Shown here piece by piece: positions 52,039 through 61,312 of a stretch of 64,000 nt of DNA (positions are counted from its first letter, which is position 1; every line of letters starts with the position of its first letter). Below the pieces are notes generated by a model that saw only the letters and a program-made list of their open reading frames with translations, had not been told where the DNA came from and made no database searches. The stretch is from contig CAJQLO010000001.1 of assembly GCA_905479195.1 (NCBI GenBank), forward strand, positions 276,340 through 340,339. The letters run 5' to 3'. Made by a program: the position numbers and the translations under genes. Source of the DNA: an uncultured Gammaproteobacteria bacterium (lineage in GTDB: Bacteria; Pseudomonadota; Gammaproteobacteria; GCA-002705445; GCA-002716945).

Positions 52039-52824
52039 TTAATAAATCTCAAAAAATAGTTTAGTCCCAAGATAAGCTATAAGCAAAAAAGACATACCAG
52101 TTAAAGTAAAGCTTGTTGCCTTCCTTCCTCGAACGCCTTTGGAAAATCTGCTGTATATTAGGTATGAATATGTTATCCATGCAATTACTGAAAATAATAT
52201 CTTTTCTAGTAAACCTGGATGTTTATCCATGGAAACAAACGGAGCTCCACTTAGCAATGATAATGTAAGCAAAATAAATCCAAAAATAATTAAATCAAAC
52301 ATTACTTTCTCCATTTTCTCTATTGAGGGTAATATTGTAAGAAATAATGAGTCTGCCACATCTTTAAGCTTCTTTTCTTGATAGCGCAGTAATATTGCCT
52401 GAATGGCTCCTAGAGCAAGAAAACCATAAGAAGCTATAGAAACTACTATATGTATTCTTAAGCCTGGGTCTATGAATCCTAGGTTGGTGTTATCGTGATA
52501 TACCATAGATACTAAGATTGCAACAGCAGTTAGAGGCAATAAGACTAAGCCAAGATGTTTAATTGGCTTTGTAAACATGAATAGAAAAAATAGATAGTTA
52601 ACTATAAGAAATGTTATCTCTAGTGATGTGATAAAATTAAATTTTTGATAAACATTGCTAACAAGAGAGTAGCCATAAATGCTGAATAAAAGTAGACTTA
52701 GGAAGAAAATAACATCAAAAGATATTTTTTTATAAAAATTATATTCTTCTTCAATTAGCACATATTTAATGCTTAGAGTTGATAATATATAACCAATTAT
52801 AGTTAATGTGCCTAATAGTTCCAT
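52039..52824 (-). CDS. ypjD: YpjD/CcsA-like inner-membrane protein
   Basis: Eight-segment protein of the CcsA/YpjD family (261 aa). The conserved histidine-bearing GLRIHIVVSIASYGFLALGA near residue 121 and FVSMDKHPGLLEKILFSVI match YpjD, whose role in cytochrome assembly is unproven. The usual neighbour ffh is absent; the divergent gene across 229 bp is rpsP. Confidence 0.9.
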   Translation of the reverse strand: MELLGTLTIIGYILSTLSIKYVLIEEEYNFYKKISFDVIFFLSLLLFSIYGYSLVSNVYQKFNFITSLEITFLIVNYLFFLFMFTKPIKHLGLVLLPLTAVAILVSMVYHDNTNLGFIDPGLRIHIVVSIASYGFLALGAIQAILLRYQEKKLKDVADSLFLTILPSIEKMEKVMFDLIIFGFILLTLSLLSGAPFVSMDKHPGLLEKILFSVIAWITYSYLIYSRFSKGVRGRKATSFTLTGMSFLLIAYLGTKLFFEIY

Positions 52825-53053
52825 TTTATTACAGTTTGAACAATATATTATATTAGCCTATATCTAGGAATTAGATAGCTATTAAATATCTTTATAACGA
52901 GATTAACTCCCGATTTCTATGATGATAGCAAATTTAATACATAAAAATACCTAGATATCTGATTATTACAAGATTTCCAATAAAATAACTAACTAGTTGC
53001 AATAAGTAGTGATATAATTTGGCTGTTTCTAATGAAGGAGATATTTAAAGATT
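52825..53053. other. divergent ypjD-rpsP intergenic region
   Basis: 229 bp without an ORF. It holds the rpsP promoter (see next entry) and an AT-rich stretch with TAGATA-type repeats; no terminator hairpin or RNA gene is recognised. Confidence 0.5.
53013..53018 (+). promoter_or_regulatory. candidate extended -10 for rpsP operon
   Basis: TGATATAAT supplies an extended -10 (TGn-TATAAT) ~36 nt upstream of the rpsP ATG. GAAGGAG at 53034-53040 is the nearest strong ribosome site, but lies 13 nt from the ATG, which is long. Confidence 0.55.
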
Positions 53054-53563
53054 ATGGTTAGAATTAGATTATCAAGAGGCGGAGCCAAGAAAAGACCTTA
53101 TTATCACATAGTGGTAATGGATCAAAGAGATAAACGTGATGGTAGAAGCCTAGAAAGAATTGGTAGCTATGACCCTGCACTCGAAACCCAAGACAGGATT
53201 AAGATTGATATCGAAAGACTAGATTATTGGGTGTCAAAGGGAGCCCAAATTAGTGATCGCGTAAAATATCTTAAAAAATATTCATTAAATCCTGAAAATA
53301 TCAAAACACGTGAAAAAATTAAATCTGCGCAGTTAGAAAAAATTAAACAAAAAAGATTATCTAAAAAAGAAGCAGAAGCTGAACCAGTAGTTGAAGCAAA
53401 AGTAGAAGCTGAAGTAAAAGCAGAAGCTGAACCAGTAGTTGAAGCAAAAGTAGAAGCTGAAGTAAAAGCAGAAGCTGAACCAGTAGTTGAAGCAAAAGTA
53501 GAAGCTGAAGTAAAAGCAGAAGCTGAGGCAGAAACTAAACCGGCTGAAAACACAGAAAAGTAA
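53054..53563 (+). CDS. rpsP: 30S ribosomal protein S16 with repetitive acidic tail
   Basis: S16 core (residues ~1-85) starts MVRIRLSRGGAKKRPYYHIV and contains RDGRSLERIGSYDP. The 169-aa length is about twice normal because of a C-terminal tail made of three exact 16-residue repeats (EAEPVVEAKVEAEVKA) plus a degenerate end. The tail is Glu/Ala/Lys/Val-rich and probably helical. It heads the rpsP-rimM-trmD-rplS operon. Confidence 0.97.
   Translation: MVRIRLSRGGAKKRPYYHIVVMDQRDKRDGRSLERIGSYDPALETQDRIKIDIERLDYWVSKGAQISDRVKYLKKYSLNPENIKTREKIKSAQLEKIKQKRLSKKEAEAEPVVEAKVEAEVKAEAEPVVEAKVEAEVKAEAEPVVEAKVEAEVKAEAEAETKPAENTEK
53372..53515 (+). repeat. three 48-bp in-frame tandem repeats in rpsP
   Basis: Exact copies at 53372-53419, 53420-53467 and 53468-53515, each starting GCAGAAGCTGAACCAGTAG. 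A partial fourth copy diverges after GCAGAAGCTGA. No base differences are seen among the three, so the expansion is recent or homogenised. Confidence 0.95.
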
Positions 53564-53569
53564 ATCTAA

Positions 53570-54073
53570 ATGTCATATGACAATCACATTATTGTCGGCA
53601 AGATACTCACTACACATGGCATAAAAGGGTGGCTTGCGATAGGATCCTTCACATCTAATCCTGAAGACATATTCAAGTATAACCTTAAAGTAGTAATAGA
53701 TAATAAGTTTAAACAGCTAGCGGTAACTGAGTATAATCTCATGCCAAAAAAAATCATAATGAAATTAGAAGATATAGATTCCATTGAATCATGTAAGGAA
53801 TATATGAATCTCGATTTGTATACACTTACAGATGAATTGCCAGAAGTAGAGAGTAATGAGTATTATTGGCATGATTTAATAGGATGCAGCGTATTTAATG
53901 AGAATAATATTTTATTGGGAGTTGCTGACAGCTTATTTACTAGTGGGGATACTGATATACTTGTTGTGAAGAATGATAGTTCACAAAAAGAAACTCTAAT
54001 ACCTTTTTTAAAATCTAATATAGTTAGAGTTATAGACGGTAAAATTACTGTCAGGTGGAAGAGTGAAATTTAA
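53570..54073 (+). CDS. rimM: ribosome maturation factor RimM
   Basis: 30S assembly factor binding S19. N-terminal GKILTTHGIKGWLAIGSFT and PRC-barrel region EYYWHDLIGCSVF with LIPFLKSNIVRVID are diagnostic. Length 167 aa is typical. It overlaps trmD by 11 nt. Confidence 0.95.
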   Translation: MSYDNHIIVGKILTTHGIKGWLAIGSFTSNPEDIFKYNLKVVIDNKFKQLAVTEYNLMPKKIIMKLEDIDSIESCKEYMNLDLYTLTDELPEVESNEYYWHDLIGCSVFNENNILLGVADSLFTSGDTDILVVKNDSSQKETLIPFLKSNIVRVIDGKITVRWKSEI

Positions 54074-54803
54074 TATTCTTACAATATTTCCAGAATTAAT
54101 TACTACGTTTTCTAAAACAGGATTCATCAAAAGAACTATCTCGGAAAATATTATTGATATGAATATTGTTGATATTAGGGAATATTCTGACAATATCCAT
54201 AAAAGAGTTGATGACAAAACATATGGGGGTGGACCTGGTATGGTGTTGCAATATCCGCCTATCAAAAGTGCGATTTATAACCTCAAAGATAGAGGTCATG
54301 TAATATATCTCTCGCCGCAAGGCCAAACATTAACACAAGAAAAACTTAGCTCTCTGTCTAGCTTTAATCAGATTACCTTTCTATGTGGTAGATATGAAGG
54401 CATAGACCAAAGAGTTTTAGATGAATTAGTAGATGAAGAAATATCTCTTGGCGATTATGTGATATCAGGTGGTGAGACTGGATGTATGGCTATAATTGAA
54501 GGAATTACTAGATTAATACCTGGTGCAATAGATGACCTTGAATCAGTTAAACAAGACTCCTTCCAAAATGGCATTTTAGACCACCCACATTATACAAGAC
54601 CTGACGATATAGATGGCAAAAAGGTACCGGAAGTACTATCTAGTGGCGACCATGGAAGAATAGCAAAGTGGAGAAAGAAGCAAGCATTGGGAGTCACATG
54701 GATAAAGAGACCTGAATTGTTAAAAAACGTGAAACTTTCAAAAGAAGATGATAAACTCCTCAAAGAATATATAGCTGAGTTTAAAGAAAATGAGCATAAA
54801 TAA
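54063..54803 (+). CDS. trmD: tRNA (guanine-37-N1) methyltransferase TrmD
   Basis: SPOUT methyltransferase making m1G37. The start is GTG ([11 protein letters not shown]) inside the rimM tail. [35 protein letters not shown] (the knot) and [10 protein letters not shown] are diagnostic. Length 246 aa is full. It overlaps rplS by 14 nt. Confidence 0.97.
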   Translation: MKFNILTIFPELITTFSKTGFIKRTISENIIDMNIVDIREYSDNIHKRVDDKTYGGGPGMVLQYPPIKSAIYNLKDRGHVIYLSPQGQTLTQEKLSSLSSFNQITFLCGRYEGIDQRVLDELVDEEISLGDYVISGGETGCMAIIEGITRLIPGAIDDLESVKQDSFQNGILDHPHYTRPDDIDGKKVPEVLSSGDHGRIAKWRKKQALGVTWIKRPELLKNVKLSKEDDKLLKEYIAEFKENEHK

Positions 54804-55140
54804 GATAATAGACAAAATAGAGTCAGAGCAGTTAACATCGCATCCTAAATTTTCAAGTGGTGATACTGTTGAAGTATCAGTCAAAGTAAAAGAAGGTAAG
54901 CGTGAAAGAATACAGCTTTATGAAGGTGTAGTCATAGCTAAAAAAAATAGAGGTATTAACTCATCTTTTACTGTTAGAAAAATATCTTATGGTGAAGGAG
55001 TTGAGAGAGTATTTCAGTTACATAGCAAGGTCATTTCTGGTATAAAAGTTAAAAGAAGTGGAAGTGTTCGTAGAGCAAAATTATACTACTTAAGAGAGTT
55101 ATCTGGAAAATCTGCTAGAATCAAAGAAAAACTAAGCTAA
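54790..55140 (+). CDS. rplS: 50S ribosomal protein L19
   Basis: 116-residue L19 at the 30S-50S interface. [40 protein letters not shown] and [17 protein letters not shown] are typical. It starts at an ATG within the trmD tail and is the last gene of the conserved ribosomal operon. Confidence 0.97.
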   Translation: MSINKIIDKIESEQLTSHPKFSSGDTVEVSVKVKEGKRERIQLYEGVVIAKKNRGINSSFTVRKISYGEGVERVFQLHSKVISGIKVKRSGSVRRAKLYYLRELSGKSARIKEKLS

Positions 55141-55152
55141 GTTTAAGATCTT

Positions 55153-55599
55153 TTGAATACTGTATTTATAGCTTTGGGTAGCAATCTAGATAATCCCGTT
55201 TACCATGTTGAAAAAGGAATAACAGATATACATCATCTGCCCGAAACAGAAGTAATAAAAGAATCGTCTCTTCATAAATCAAAGCCTGTTGGCCCACAAA
55301 ATCAGCCTGATTATATAAATGCAGTAATAAAAATAATTACAAACTATGAGCCACTTCCATTATTGGATGTTTTGCAAGATATCGAGAATAAACATCACCG
55401 CAAGAGGGCAGAAAGATGGGGTCCTAGAACCTTAGACTTAGATATACTTATGTATAATGATTTAATAATTAATCATGAGCGACTAGTAATACCACATCCT
55501 GAAATGATTAATAGAGAGTTTGTGCTAATTCCTTTGAAAGAGATAACGAATTATGATTTCATCATTCCAAAGTATGGTAAGTTATTACAATATATTTAA
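55153..55599 (+). CDS. folK: 6-hydroxymethyl-dihydropterin pyrophosphokinase FolK
   Basis: Pyrophosphorylates hydroxymethyldihydropterin in folate synthesis. N-terminal FIALGSNLDNP and catalytic WGPRTLDLDILMYND are intact; length 148 aa. The start is TTG (no ATG fits the family N terminus) and no ribosome site is seen. folK-dNK-panB-panC is a known gammaproteobacterial order. Confidence 0.94.
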   Translation: MNTVFIALGSNLDNPVYHVEKGITDIHHLPETEVIKESSLHKSKPVGPQNQPDYINAVIKIITNYEPLPLLDVLQDIENKHHRKRAERWGPRTLDLDILMYNDLIINHERLVIPHPEMINREFVLIPLKEITNYDFIIPKYGKLLQYI

Positions 55600-55611
55600 T
55601 AAAAAAATAAT

Positions 55612-56274
55612 ATGAAAAATAAATATAAATCTATTGTTATTGAGGGTCCCATAGGTGTTGGAAAAACTACGCTTGCAACAAAGCTTTCCAGCAGCTTAGA
55701 AAGTAAGCTCATGCTAGAAAGTTTTTCTGAAAACCCTTTCCTTGAAAAATTTTATAAGGATGTTGGTAAATTTAATAAATATACAAAAACAAGCAAATAT
55801 GCTTTGGCTACTCAGTTATATTTCCTCTTGCAAAGAGCTGATGAATTTAAGAGTAAGGAATATCAGGCTTTAAAAAGACATAATATTATCTCAGATTATT
55901 TTATTGAAAAAGATAAGCTTTTTGCAAAAACAATTTTATCCTCAGATGAATATCTTTTATATAATAGGGTACATGATGGACTTAAGCTTAATGTTGAGAA
56001 GCCTAGTTTAGTAATTTATTTGCAGACAGATGCACAAATACTTATTAGTAGAATAAAAGAAAGAGGGGTAAAATTTGAAGGCAATATTACAGAATCTTAC
56101 CTCCAGAAAATTATTGATTCTTATACTGCATTTTTTCATTCTTACAAAGACTCGCCTTTGTTAATAATCAATACATCTAATGTTAATGTCAATGACCCGA
56201 ATGACTATGCGATGTTATTAGAAGAGATTAATAAAGATATAAAAGGCAAAATATATTTTAATCCAGTATCTTAG
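55612..56274 (+). CDS. deoxynucleoside kinase family protein
   Basis: dNK/deoxyadenosine-deoxycytidine kinase-like enzyme of 220 aa. The P-loop is IEGPIGVGKTTLATKL, LIDxK-type lid equivalents are SRIKERGVKFEG near residue 145, and ISDYFIEKDKLFA matches the ERS/D-binding segment. In related genomes it sits between folK and panB; the exact nucleoside is unknown. Confidence 0.9.
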   Translation: MKNKYKSIVIEGPIGVGKTTLATKLSSSLESKLMLESFSENPFLEKFYKDVGKFNKYTKTSKYALATQLYFLLQRADEFKSKEYQALKRHNIISDYFIEKDKLFAKTILSSDEYLLYNRVHDGLKLNVEKPSLVIYLQTDAQILISRIKERGVKFEGNITESYLQKIIDSYTAFFHSYKDSPLLIINTSNVNVNDPNDYAMLLEEINKDIKGKIYFNPVS

Positions 56275-56286
56275 CGAGCATAGTAT

Positions 56287-57060
56287 ATGCCTAAAATTTC
56301 TTTAAAAAAACTCAACTTTCTAAAAAAAAATAAAATTGGTATAAGCGCTCTTACATCATATGATGCTAGTTTCGCTAAACTGGCTGATAATTGTGGAATA
56401 GATATTATATTGGTTGGCGACTCTTTAGGAGAGGTTATTCAGGGAAACCCTAACACTCACTCAGTAACAATGAATGATATGTGCTATCACACCAAAATAG
56501 TATCTAAGGCAATTAAAAAAGCATTTCTTATTGCTGATATGCCAAAAAATTCATATAAGACTAAGAATCAGGCTCTTAAGAATGCTAAGAAATTAGTTGC
56601 TAAAAATATGGCTGATATGGTTAAAATTGAATTTCAAGAAAAAGATGTAGAGATTGTTGAGCATTTGATATCGCATAATATTTTAGTCTGCTCACATATT
56701 GGTATTTTACCGCAAACTATCAAAAATAAATCTGACTATAAGAAAATTGGAAAGACTAGAAGTGAAGCAAATCGTTTAATTAATGAAGCTATGCTGATTG
56801 AAAAATTAGGATCCCAGATGCTGATAGTTGAATGTATAGATGAACAAGTTGCAAAGATAATATCTGAGAAATTATATATTCCCACAATTGGCATTGGCTC
56901 AGGTAAAAGTTGTGATGGTCAGATTAGAGTAATTTATGATATCTTTGAAATAAGTTTTAATGGAGTTCCTGGATTTCTTAAATCTAAAAATAAAAAATTA
57001 AATCCCATGAAAATAATTCTAGAAAAATATATTACAAATACTAACAAATATAAGATCTAA
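56287..57060 (+). CDS. panB: 3-methyl-2-oxobutanoate hydroxymethyltransferase PanB
   Basis: Makes ketopantoate from ketoisovalerate and methylene-THF. ALTSYDASFAKLADNCGIDI, LVGDSLGEVIQG, and the catalytic glutamate in LIVECIDEQVA are present. Length 257 aa is normal. panC follows 1 nt later. Confidence 0.95.
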   Translation: MPKISLKKLNFLKKNKIGISALTSYDASFAKLADNCGIDIILVGDSLGEVIQGNPNTHSVTMNDMCYHTKIVSKAIKKAFLIADMPKNSYKTKNQALKNAKKLVAKNMADMVKIEFQEKDVEIVEHLISHNILVCSHIGILPQTIKNKSDYKKIGKTRSEANRLINEAMLIEKLGSQMLIVECIDEQVAKIISEKLYIPTIGIGSGKSCDGQIRVIYDIFEISFNGVPGFLKSKNKKLNPMKIILEKYITNTNKYKI

Positions 57061-57061
57061 A

Positions 57062-57910
57062 TTGAAAATAATTACATCTATTAAAGATCAAGCAGATTAT
57101 TGTAATTCTCTTGTTAAGAAGGGAGAGAGTATTTCATTAATTCCAACTATGGGAAATCTTCATAAGGGACATGAAAGTCTTCTTTTTAATCCTAGTTATA
57201 TGAAAAATAAAAAAATTGTATCATTGTTTGTTAATCCGCTTCAGTTTAATAGTTCAGATGATTATAAAAGTTACCCTAAATCTATTAATTCTGATATTAA
57301 GATATTAGAGAGAAATAATGTGGATTGCTTATTTATGCCTTCAGAGGATGAAATACTAAGGAGCATTAGCGAATCAGAATCATTTGCTTTGCCTGGATAT
57401 ATGAATATATTGTGTGGAAAATATAGAGAAGGACATTTTCTTGGTGTTTTTAAAATTGTTAAGAAACTATTTGAAATTATAAGGCCATCAGTAGCTTATT
57501 TCGGAAAAAAAGATTATCAACAATTAATTATGATTAATCATATTGTTAAAGAATATTTTAAGAATAAAATAAAAATAGTTGCCTGTGATACGATACGCGA
57601 AGATAATGGGCTAGCTATGAGTTCTAGAAATAATAGGATAGTAAAATCAAAAAGAAATATTGCATCACTTGTATATAAAGAATTAGTTACTCTGAAAGAA
57701 ATCATAAAGACTAATAAAGACTATAATTTTAAAGAACTTCAACAGAGCTTTATAAAGACATTATCTATAGAAGGTATTAAAATTGAGTATCTAGAATTAT
57801 TATCCTCTAATGATTTCTCGGTAATACAAAAAAATGATACTGATAATTTAATGTTATTTGTAGCATTTTATATATCAGGGGTTAGATTAATTGATAATAT
57901 TGAGGTATAA
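57062..57910 (+). CDS. panC: pantoate-beta-alanine ligase PanC
   Basis: ATP-dependent ligase giving pantothenate. IPTMGNLHKGHESL carries the HxGH motif, VNPLQFNSSDDY follows, and SSRNNRIVKS is the KMSKS equivalent. The start is TTG (family N terminus KIITSIKDQ). Length 282 aa is normal. It lies between panB and panD. Confidence 0.95.
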   Translation: MKIITSIKDQADYCNSLVKKGESISLIPTMGNLHKGHESLLFNPSYMKNKKIVSLFVNPLQFNSSDDYKSYPKSINSDIKILERNNVDCLFMPSEDEILRSISESESFALPGYMNILCGKYREGHFLGVFKIVKKLFEIIRPSVAYFGKKDYQQLIMINHIVKEYFKNKIKIVACDTIREDNGLAMSSRNNRIVKSKRNIASLVYKELVTLKEIIKTNKDYNFKELQQSFIKTLSIEGIKIEYLELLSSNDFSVIQKNDTDNLMLFVAFYISGVRLIDNIEV

Positions 57911-57935
57911 TTTATTCAACTATAAAGTGTAACTG

Positions 57936-58319
57936 ATGAAAAAATCATTTTTAAGCTCGAAAATACATAAAGCCACCGTTACTGATTCTCAGTTAGATTA
58001 TGAAGGGTCTTGTGAAATAGATGTTTCATTGTTAAATGCCGCAGGTATAAGTGTATATGAAAAGATTGATATATATAATATCACGAATGGTGAACGCTTT
58101 ACTACATATGCAATTGAAGGCAAAGCAGAAACAGGAAATATTTGTATAAATGGTGCCTGCTGCCATAAAGTTTCAATTGGTGACAAAATTATTATATGTA
58201 CTTATGTAGACATCGATAGCAAAGAAATAAAAAATCATAAACCAAAAGTTATTCATGTAGATGATCAGAATAGAATATTAGATTTGAATACTTATGAAAA
58301 TGTTAGTTTAGTAGAGTGA
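57936..58319 (+). CDS. panD: aspartate 1-decarboxylase PanD
   Basis: Pyruvoyl enzyme producing beta-alanine. The self-cleavage Gly-Ser site is in YEGSCEIDVSLL near residue 25; NITNGERFTTYAIEG and NGACCHKVSIGDKIII are typical. Length 127 aa is full. It completes a panBCD row, giving the pantothenate route from ketoisovalerate and aspartate. Confidence 0.96.
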   Translation: MKKSFLSSKIHKATVTDSQLDYEGSCEIDVSLLNAAGISVYEKIDIYNITNGERFTTYAIEGKAETGNICINGACCHKVSIGDKIIICTYVDIDSKEIKNHKPKVIHVDDQNRILDLNTYENVSLVE

Positions 58320-58332
58320 ATGTGCGTTTATT

Positions 58333-58665
58333 ATGAGTGAATTAATCAATATTAATGATATTGGTGGAAGTATAACCAAAGAAGATGATCGTTATGTTGT
58401 AAAAGACAATAACTTACTAAAGAATCTTGTTGTTAGTAGTACAGATTTAAAACCAATGAAAAGTACTTCCGGACATGAACATAAAGGCCAGGAAGAAGTA
58501 TATTTTTTTGTAAAAGGTAATGGCAGGATGGAATTAGATGACAAGGAGATAAATGTTGATGTTGGTGATACTGTTCTAATTGAAGATGGTGTTTTTCATA
58601 GAGTCCATGCTGGTTCAGAAGGTTGTTATTTTGTTTGTGTTTTTGATGGGAAAAGATCTCATTAA
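58333..58665 (+). CDS. cupin-domain protein
   Basis: Single-domain cupin of 110 aa. The metal motif 1 is in TSGHEHKGQEEVYFFVKGNGRME (histidines and Glu) and motif 2 in VGDTVLIEDGVFHRVHAG. The function is unknown; such proteins include isomerases and metal-binding sensors. It ends 4 nt into the convergent purK end. Confidence 0.85.
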   Translation: MSELININDIGGSITKEDDRYVVKDNNLLKNLVVSSTDLKPMKSTSGHEHKGQEEVYFFVKGNGRMELDDKEINVDVGDTVLIEDGVFHRVHAGSEGCYFVCVFDGKRSH

Positions 58666-59741
58666 AAAAATGATTTACTAATTCTATTTATATTTTCTAT
58701 TAAATCTTTTTTATTATTATTATTCACTGTAATATGCCCTAGTTTCCTGTTTAATCTTTCTGATTTTCCATAGTCATATAATTTATAACTATTACTATTT
58801 TCATTAATATCTTCAGGCATTGCTGAGATAATATTGAGCATAGCTGAATTACCATGAATTGAGATATTTTTAATATTAATATCTGCAATCGCCATCACAT
58901 GAGCCTCAAATTGACTAATATTGGCACCTTCGTTAGTCCAGTGACCTGAATTATGAACTCTGGGCGCCATTTCATTTGCAATAAGATTACCAAGTTTATC
59001 TAGAAAAAATTCTATTACTAACACCCCAGTATAATTCAATTCTTTAGTTATTTTATTATGGTAAGACTCTGCTAATTTTTGAAGTTCAGAGTTTTCATAT
59101 GGAGCAATACTTAGATTCAAGATTCCATCTTTATGAAAATTTTCTACAAGTGGATAAAAAAATGTCTTGGATGATTTAGTGCAAACTCCAATTATTGAAA
59201 CCTCAGTTTTAAAATCAACTTTTTTTTCAAGAATTGCTTCTACTTTACCAGATAATGACCATGCTTCTTTAGAACTATGCTTATTAATTAAAATTTGATT
59301 TTTACCATCATAGCCTAATTTTCTTGACTTAAGAATTGAGTCAGTTCCTAGATTATCAATAGCTAAGGAAAGGTCTTCTTCAGAATTAACAATATGATAT
59401 TCGGTAGTAGGAATATTATTTTTATTAAAGATATCCTTTTCTTTTAGTCTATCTTGGCAAATTTCTACCGCATACGAACCAGGATATACAGAAATTTTAT
59501 TTTCTAGATATTTTAATGCTTCCGATGGGACATTCTCAAAATCTATTGTCACAACATCGCAATTATCAATTAAGTAGTCTAAAGAGTCTTTGTTATTATA
59601 GTCAGATTTAATACACTCAGCATATTTTGATGCTGGTGGATTATCATTTGGATCCACAACTATGAAATTAATATTATGTTTTGCAGACATTTGAATCATC
59701 ATCATTGCTAACTGTCCGCCACCAAGAATTCCAATACGCAT
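58662..59741 (-). CDS. purK: 5-(carboxyamino)imidazole ribonucleotide synthase PurK
   Basis: ATP-grasp enzyme carboxylating AIR. N terminus MRIGILGGGQLAMMMIQ, ILKSRKLGYDGKNQ, and ANEMAPRVHNSGHWTNEG are diagnostic. The ATG at 59741 (MRIG) is preferred to 59762 because it matches the family; it overlaps nothing and follows purE directly. Length 359 aa is normal. Confidence 0.95.
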   Translation of the reverse strand: MRIGILGGGQLAMMMIQMSAKHNINFIVVDPNDNPPASKYAECIKSDYNNKDSLDYLIDNCDVVTIDFENVPSEALKYLENKISVYPGSYAVEICQDRLKEKDIFNKNNIPTTEYHIVNSEEDLSLAIDNLGTDSILKSRKLGYDGKNQILINKHSSKEAWSLSGKVEAILEKKVDFKTEVSIIGVCTKSSKTFFYPLVENFHKDGILNLSIAPYENSELQKLAESYHNKITKELNYTGVLVIEFFLDKLGNLIANEMAPRVHNSGHWTNEGANISQFEAHVMAIADINIKNISIHGNSAMLNIISAMPEDINENSNSYKLYDYGKSERLNRKLGHITVNNNNKKDLIENINRISKSFF

Positions 59742-59742
59742 T

Positions 59743-60240
59743 TTATTTTCTAGGGTCTCCATTCTTTAAAACATCAACCGTTTGTTTCTTTCTAAATTTA
59801 ACTAGAGCATCTTTTGTTTTCGGATGCTTAGAACTTAGGATGCTTGCAGCAAGTAACGCAGAATTAATTGCACCACTTTCCCCAATAGCTACCGTGGCAA
59901 CAGGAATACCTTTTGGCATTTGTACAATTGATAATAAAGAGTCTAATCCATCTAAGCTTTTAGACTTAATCGGAACGCCAATAACAGGTAGGTGTGTTTT
60001 TGAAGCAACCATTCCTGGTAAATGTGCAGATCCGCCTGCACCCGCAATAATTATTTCAATCCCTTTTGAATCTGCAGATGACGCAAAGTCATAAAGAAGA
60101 TCTGGTGTTCTATGTGCAGAAACTATTTTAACTTCATATTTAATTTTTAATTTATCAAGCATGAGAGCTGTATTTTTCATGATAGGCCAATCTGATTTAG
60201 ATCCCATGATTATAGCTACTAATATATCAGATTTCTTCAT
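59743..60240 (-). CDS. purE: N5-carboxyaminoimidazole ribonucleotide mutase PurE
   Basis: Class I PurE mutase acting after Pur[27 protein letters not shown] and [15 protein letters not shown] are diagnostic. Length 165 aa is normal. It leads the purEK pair and is divergent from hldD across 115 bp. Confidence 0.97.
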   Translation of the reverse strand: MKKSDILVAIIMGSKSDWPIMKNTALMLDKLKIKYEVKIVSAHRTPDLLYDFASSADSKGIEIIIAGAGGSAHLPGMVASKTHLPVIGVPIKSKSLDGLDSLLSIVQMPKGIPVATVAIGESGAINSALLAASILSSKHPKTKDALVKFRKKQTVDVLKNGDPRK

Positions 60241-60316
60241 AAACAGATTGTATCAGTATCAATTGTACCTTAACAATACTTATTATCTTTTATTAGTCAA
60301 ATTATGATTTGTTTTA

Positions 60317-60322
60317 TATAAT
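60317..60322 (+). promoter_or_regulatory. candidate -10 for hldD
   Basis: TATAAT with TAGTCA 17 bp upstream (4/6 to the -35 consensus), ~34 nt before the hldD ATG. A by-eye prediction. Confidence 0.45.
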
Positions 60323-60355
60323 CTTACTTAGTCTAATTAAATGGAATAAATCAAT

Positions 60356-61312
60356 ATGTTAGTAATTACTGGTGGAGCTGGCTTTATTGGTAGCAATTTA
60401 GTCAATTTTTTAAATAATAATCAAGATGAAGAAATCTTGATTGTAGAGGAAATGGACACTTATCTTGAAAAATTTAAAAATCTTGATGATTTAAAATATA
60501 TTGACTGCATAGATAAAAATACGTTTATCAATGACATAAATAATAATTCATCAAAGTATAAAGACAAGATTAGCAATATATTTCACCTAGGAGCATGTTC
60601 TAAAACCACAGAGCCTGACAGAGATTATATAATGTCAACAAATTTTGAATATTCCAAAGATATCTTAAAATACTCGGCCAATAATAAAATTTCATTGATT
60701 TATGCTTCTTCCGCATCAGTCTATGGAGAAACCAAGCTATTTATAGAGACACCTGAGCATGAATCATTTCTGAATCATTATGCTGAGTCTAAATTATTAT
60801 TTGACCAATATTATCGGGTTCATAGAGAAAAAATTACTTCGCAAGTTGTGGGGTTAAGATATTTTAATGTATTTGGACCAAGAGAATTTCACAAAGAAGG
60901 GATGTTTAGTGTTATATATCACTTTTTCACTCAGATAAATAAATCAGGAAGCATTAATCTTTTTAAAGGTAGTCATGGTTATGAAGATGGAGAACAAAGA
61001 AGAGATTTTATACATGTAGATGATACGGTAAAGGTAAATAATTGGTTTAAAATAAATCCAGAAGTATCTGGAATATATAATGTTGGAACAGGGAAAAGTA
61101 GAACGTTTAATGATATAGCGAATTGTGTTTTAGATTATTATCAGAAAGGATCTATAAATTACATAAATTTTCCAGATAATTTAGAAGACCAATATCAGGC
61201 TTTTACTGAGGCTGATATGTCAAAAATAAAAAGCAAAGGGTATTCCAATAGTTTTATTAATCTAGAAGAAGGTGTTAGGTCTTACTTAGACTGGTTATCA
61301 AAAAAATCATGA
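60356..61312 (+). CDS. hldD: ADP-L-glycero-D-manno-heptose-6-epimerase
   Basis: SDR epimerase making the heptose donor for LPS inner core. NAD motif is TGGAGFIGSNLVNFL; catalytic Tyr-Lys is in NHYAESKLLFDQYY; ASSASVYGETK and EDGEQRRDFIHVDD follow. Length 318 aa is typical. It overlaps waaF by 4 nt. Confidence 0.95.
   Translation: MLVITGGAGFIGSNLVNFLNNNQDEEILIVEEMDTYLEKFKNLDDLKYIDCIDKNTFINDINNNSSKYKDKISNIFHLGACSKTTEPDRDYIMSTNFEYSKDILKYSANNKISLIYASSASVYGETKLFIETPEHESFLNHYAESKLLFDQYYRVHREKITSQVVGLRYFNVFGPREFHKEGMFSVIYHFFTQINKSGSINLFKGSHGYEDGEQRRDFIHVDDTVKVNNWFKINPEVSGIYNVGTGKSRTFNDIANCVLDYYQKGSINYINFPDNLEDQYQAFTEADMSKIKSKGYSNSFINLEEGVRSYLDWLSKKS

Noticed and set aside
53372-53515. Repeats as a CRISPR array
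   Set aside because: The copies are contiguous, in frame and lack unique spacers. No cas genes are seen anywhere in the window.
53224-53553. 109-aa ORF antisense to rpsP
   Set aside because: It is the reverse reading of the 48-bp repeats (low-complexity Ser/Ala/Thr) inside a certain ribosomal protein gene.
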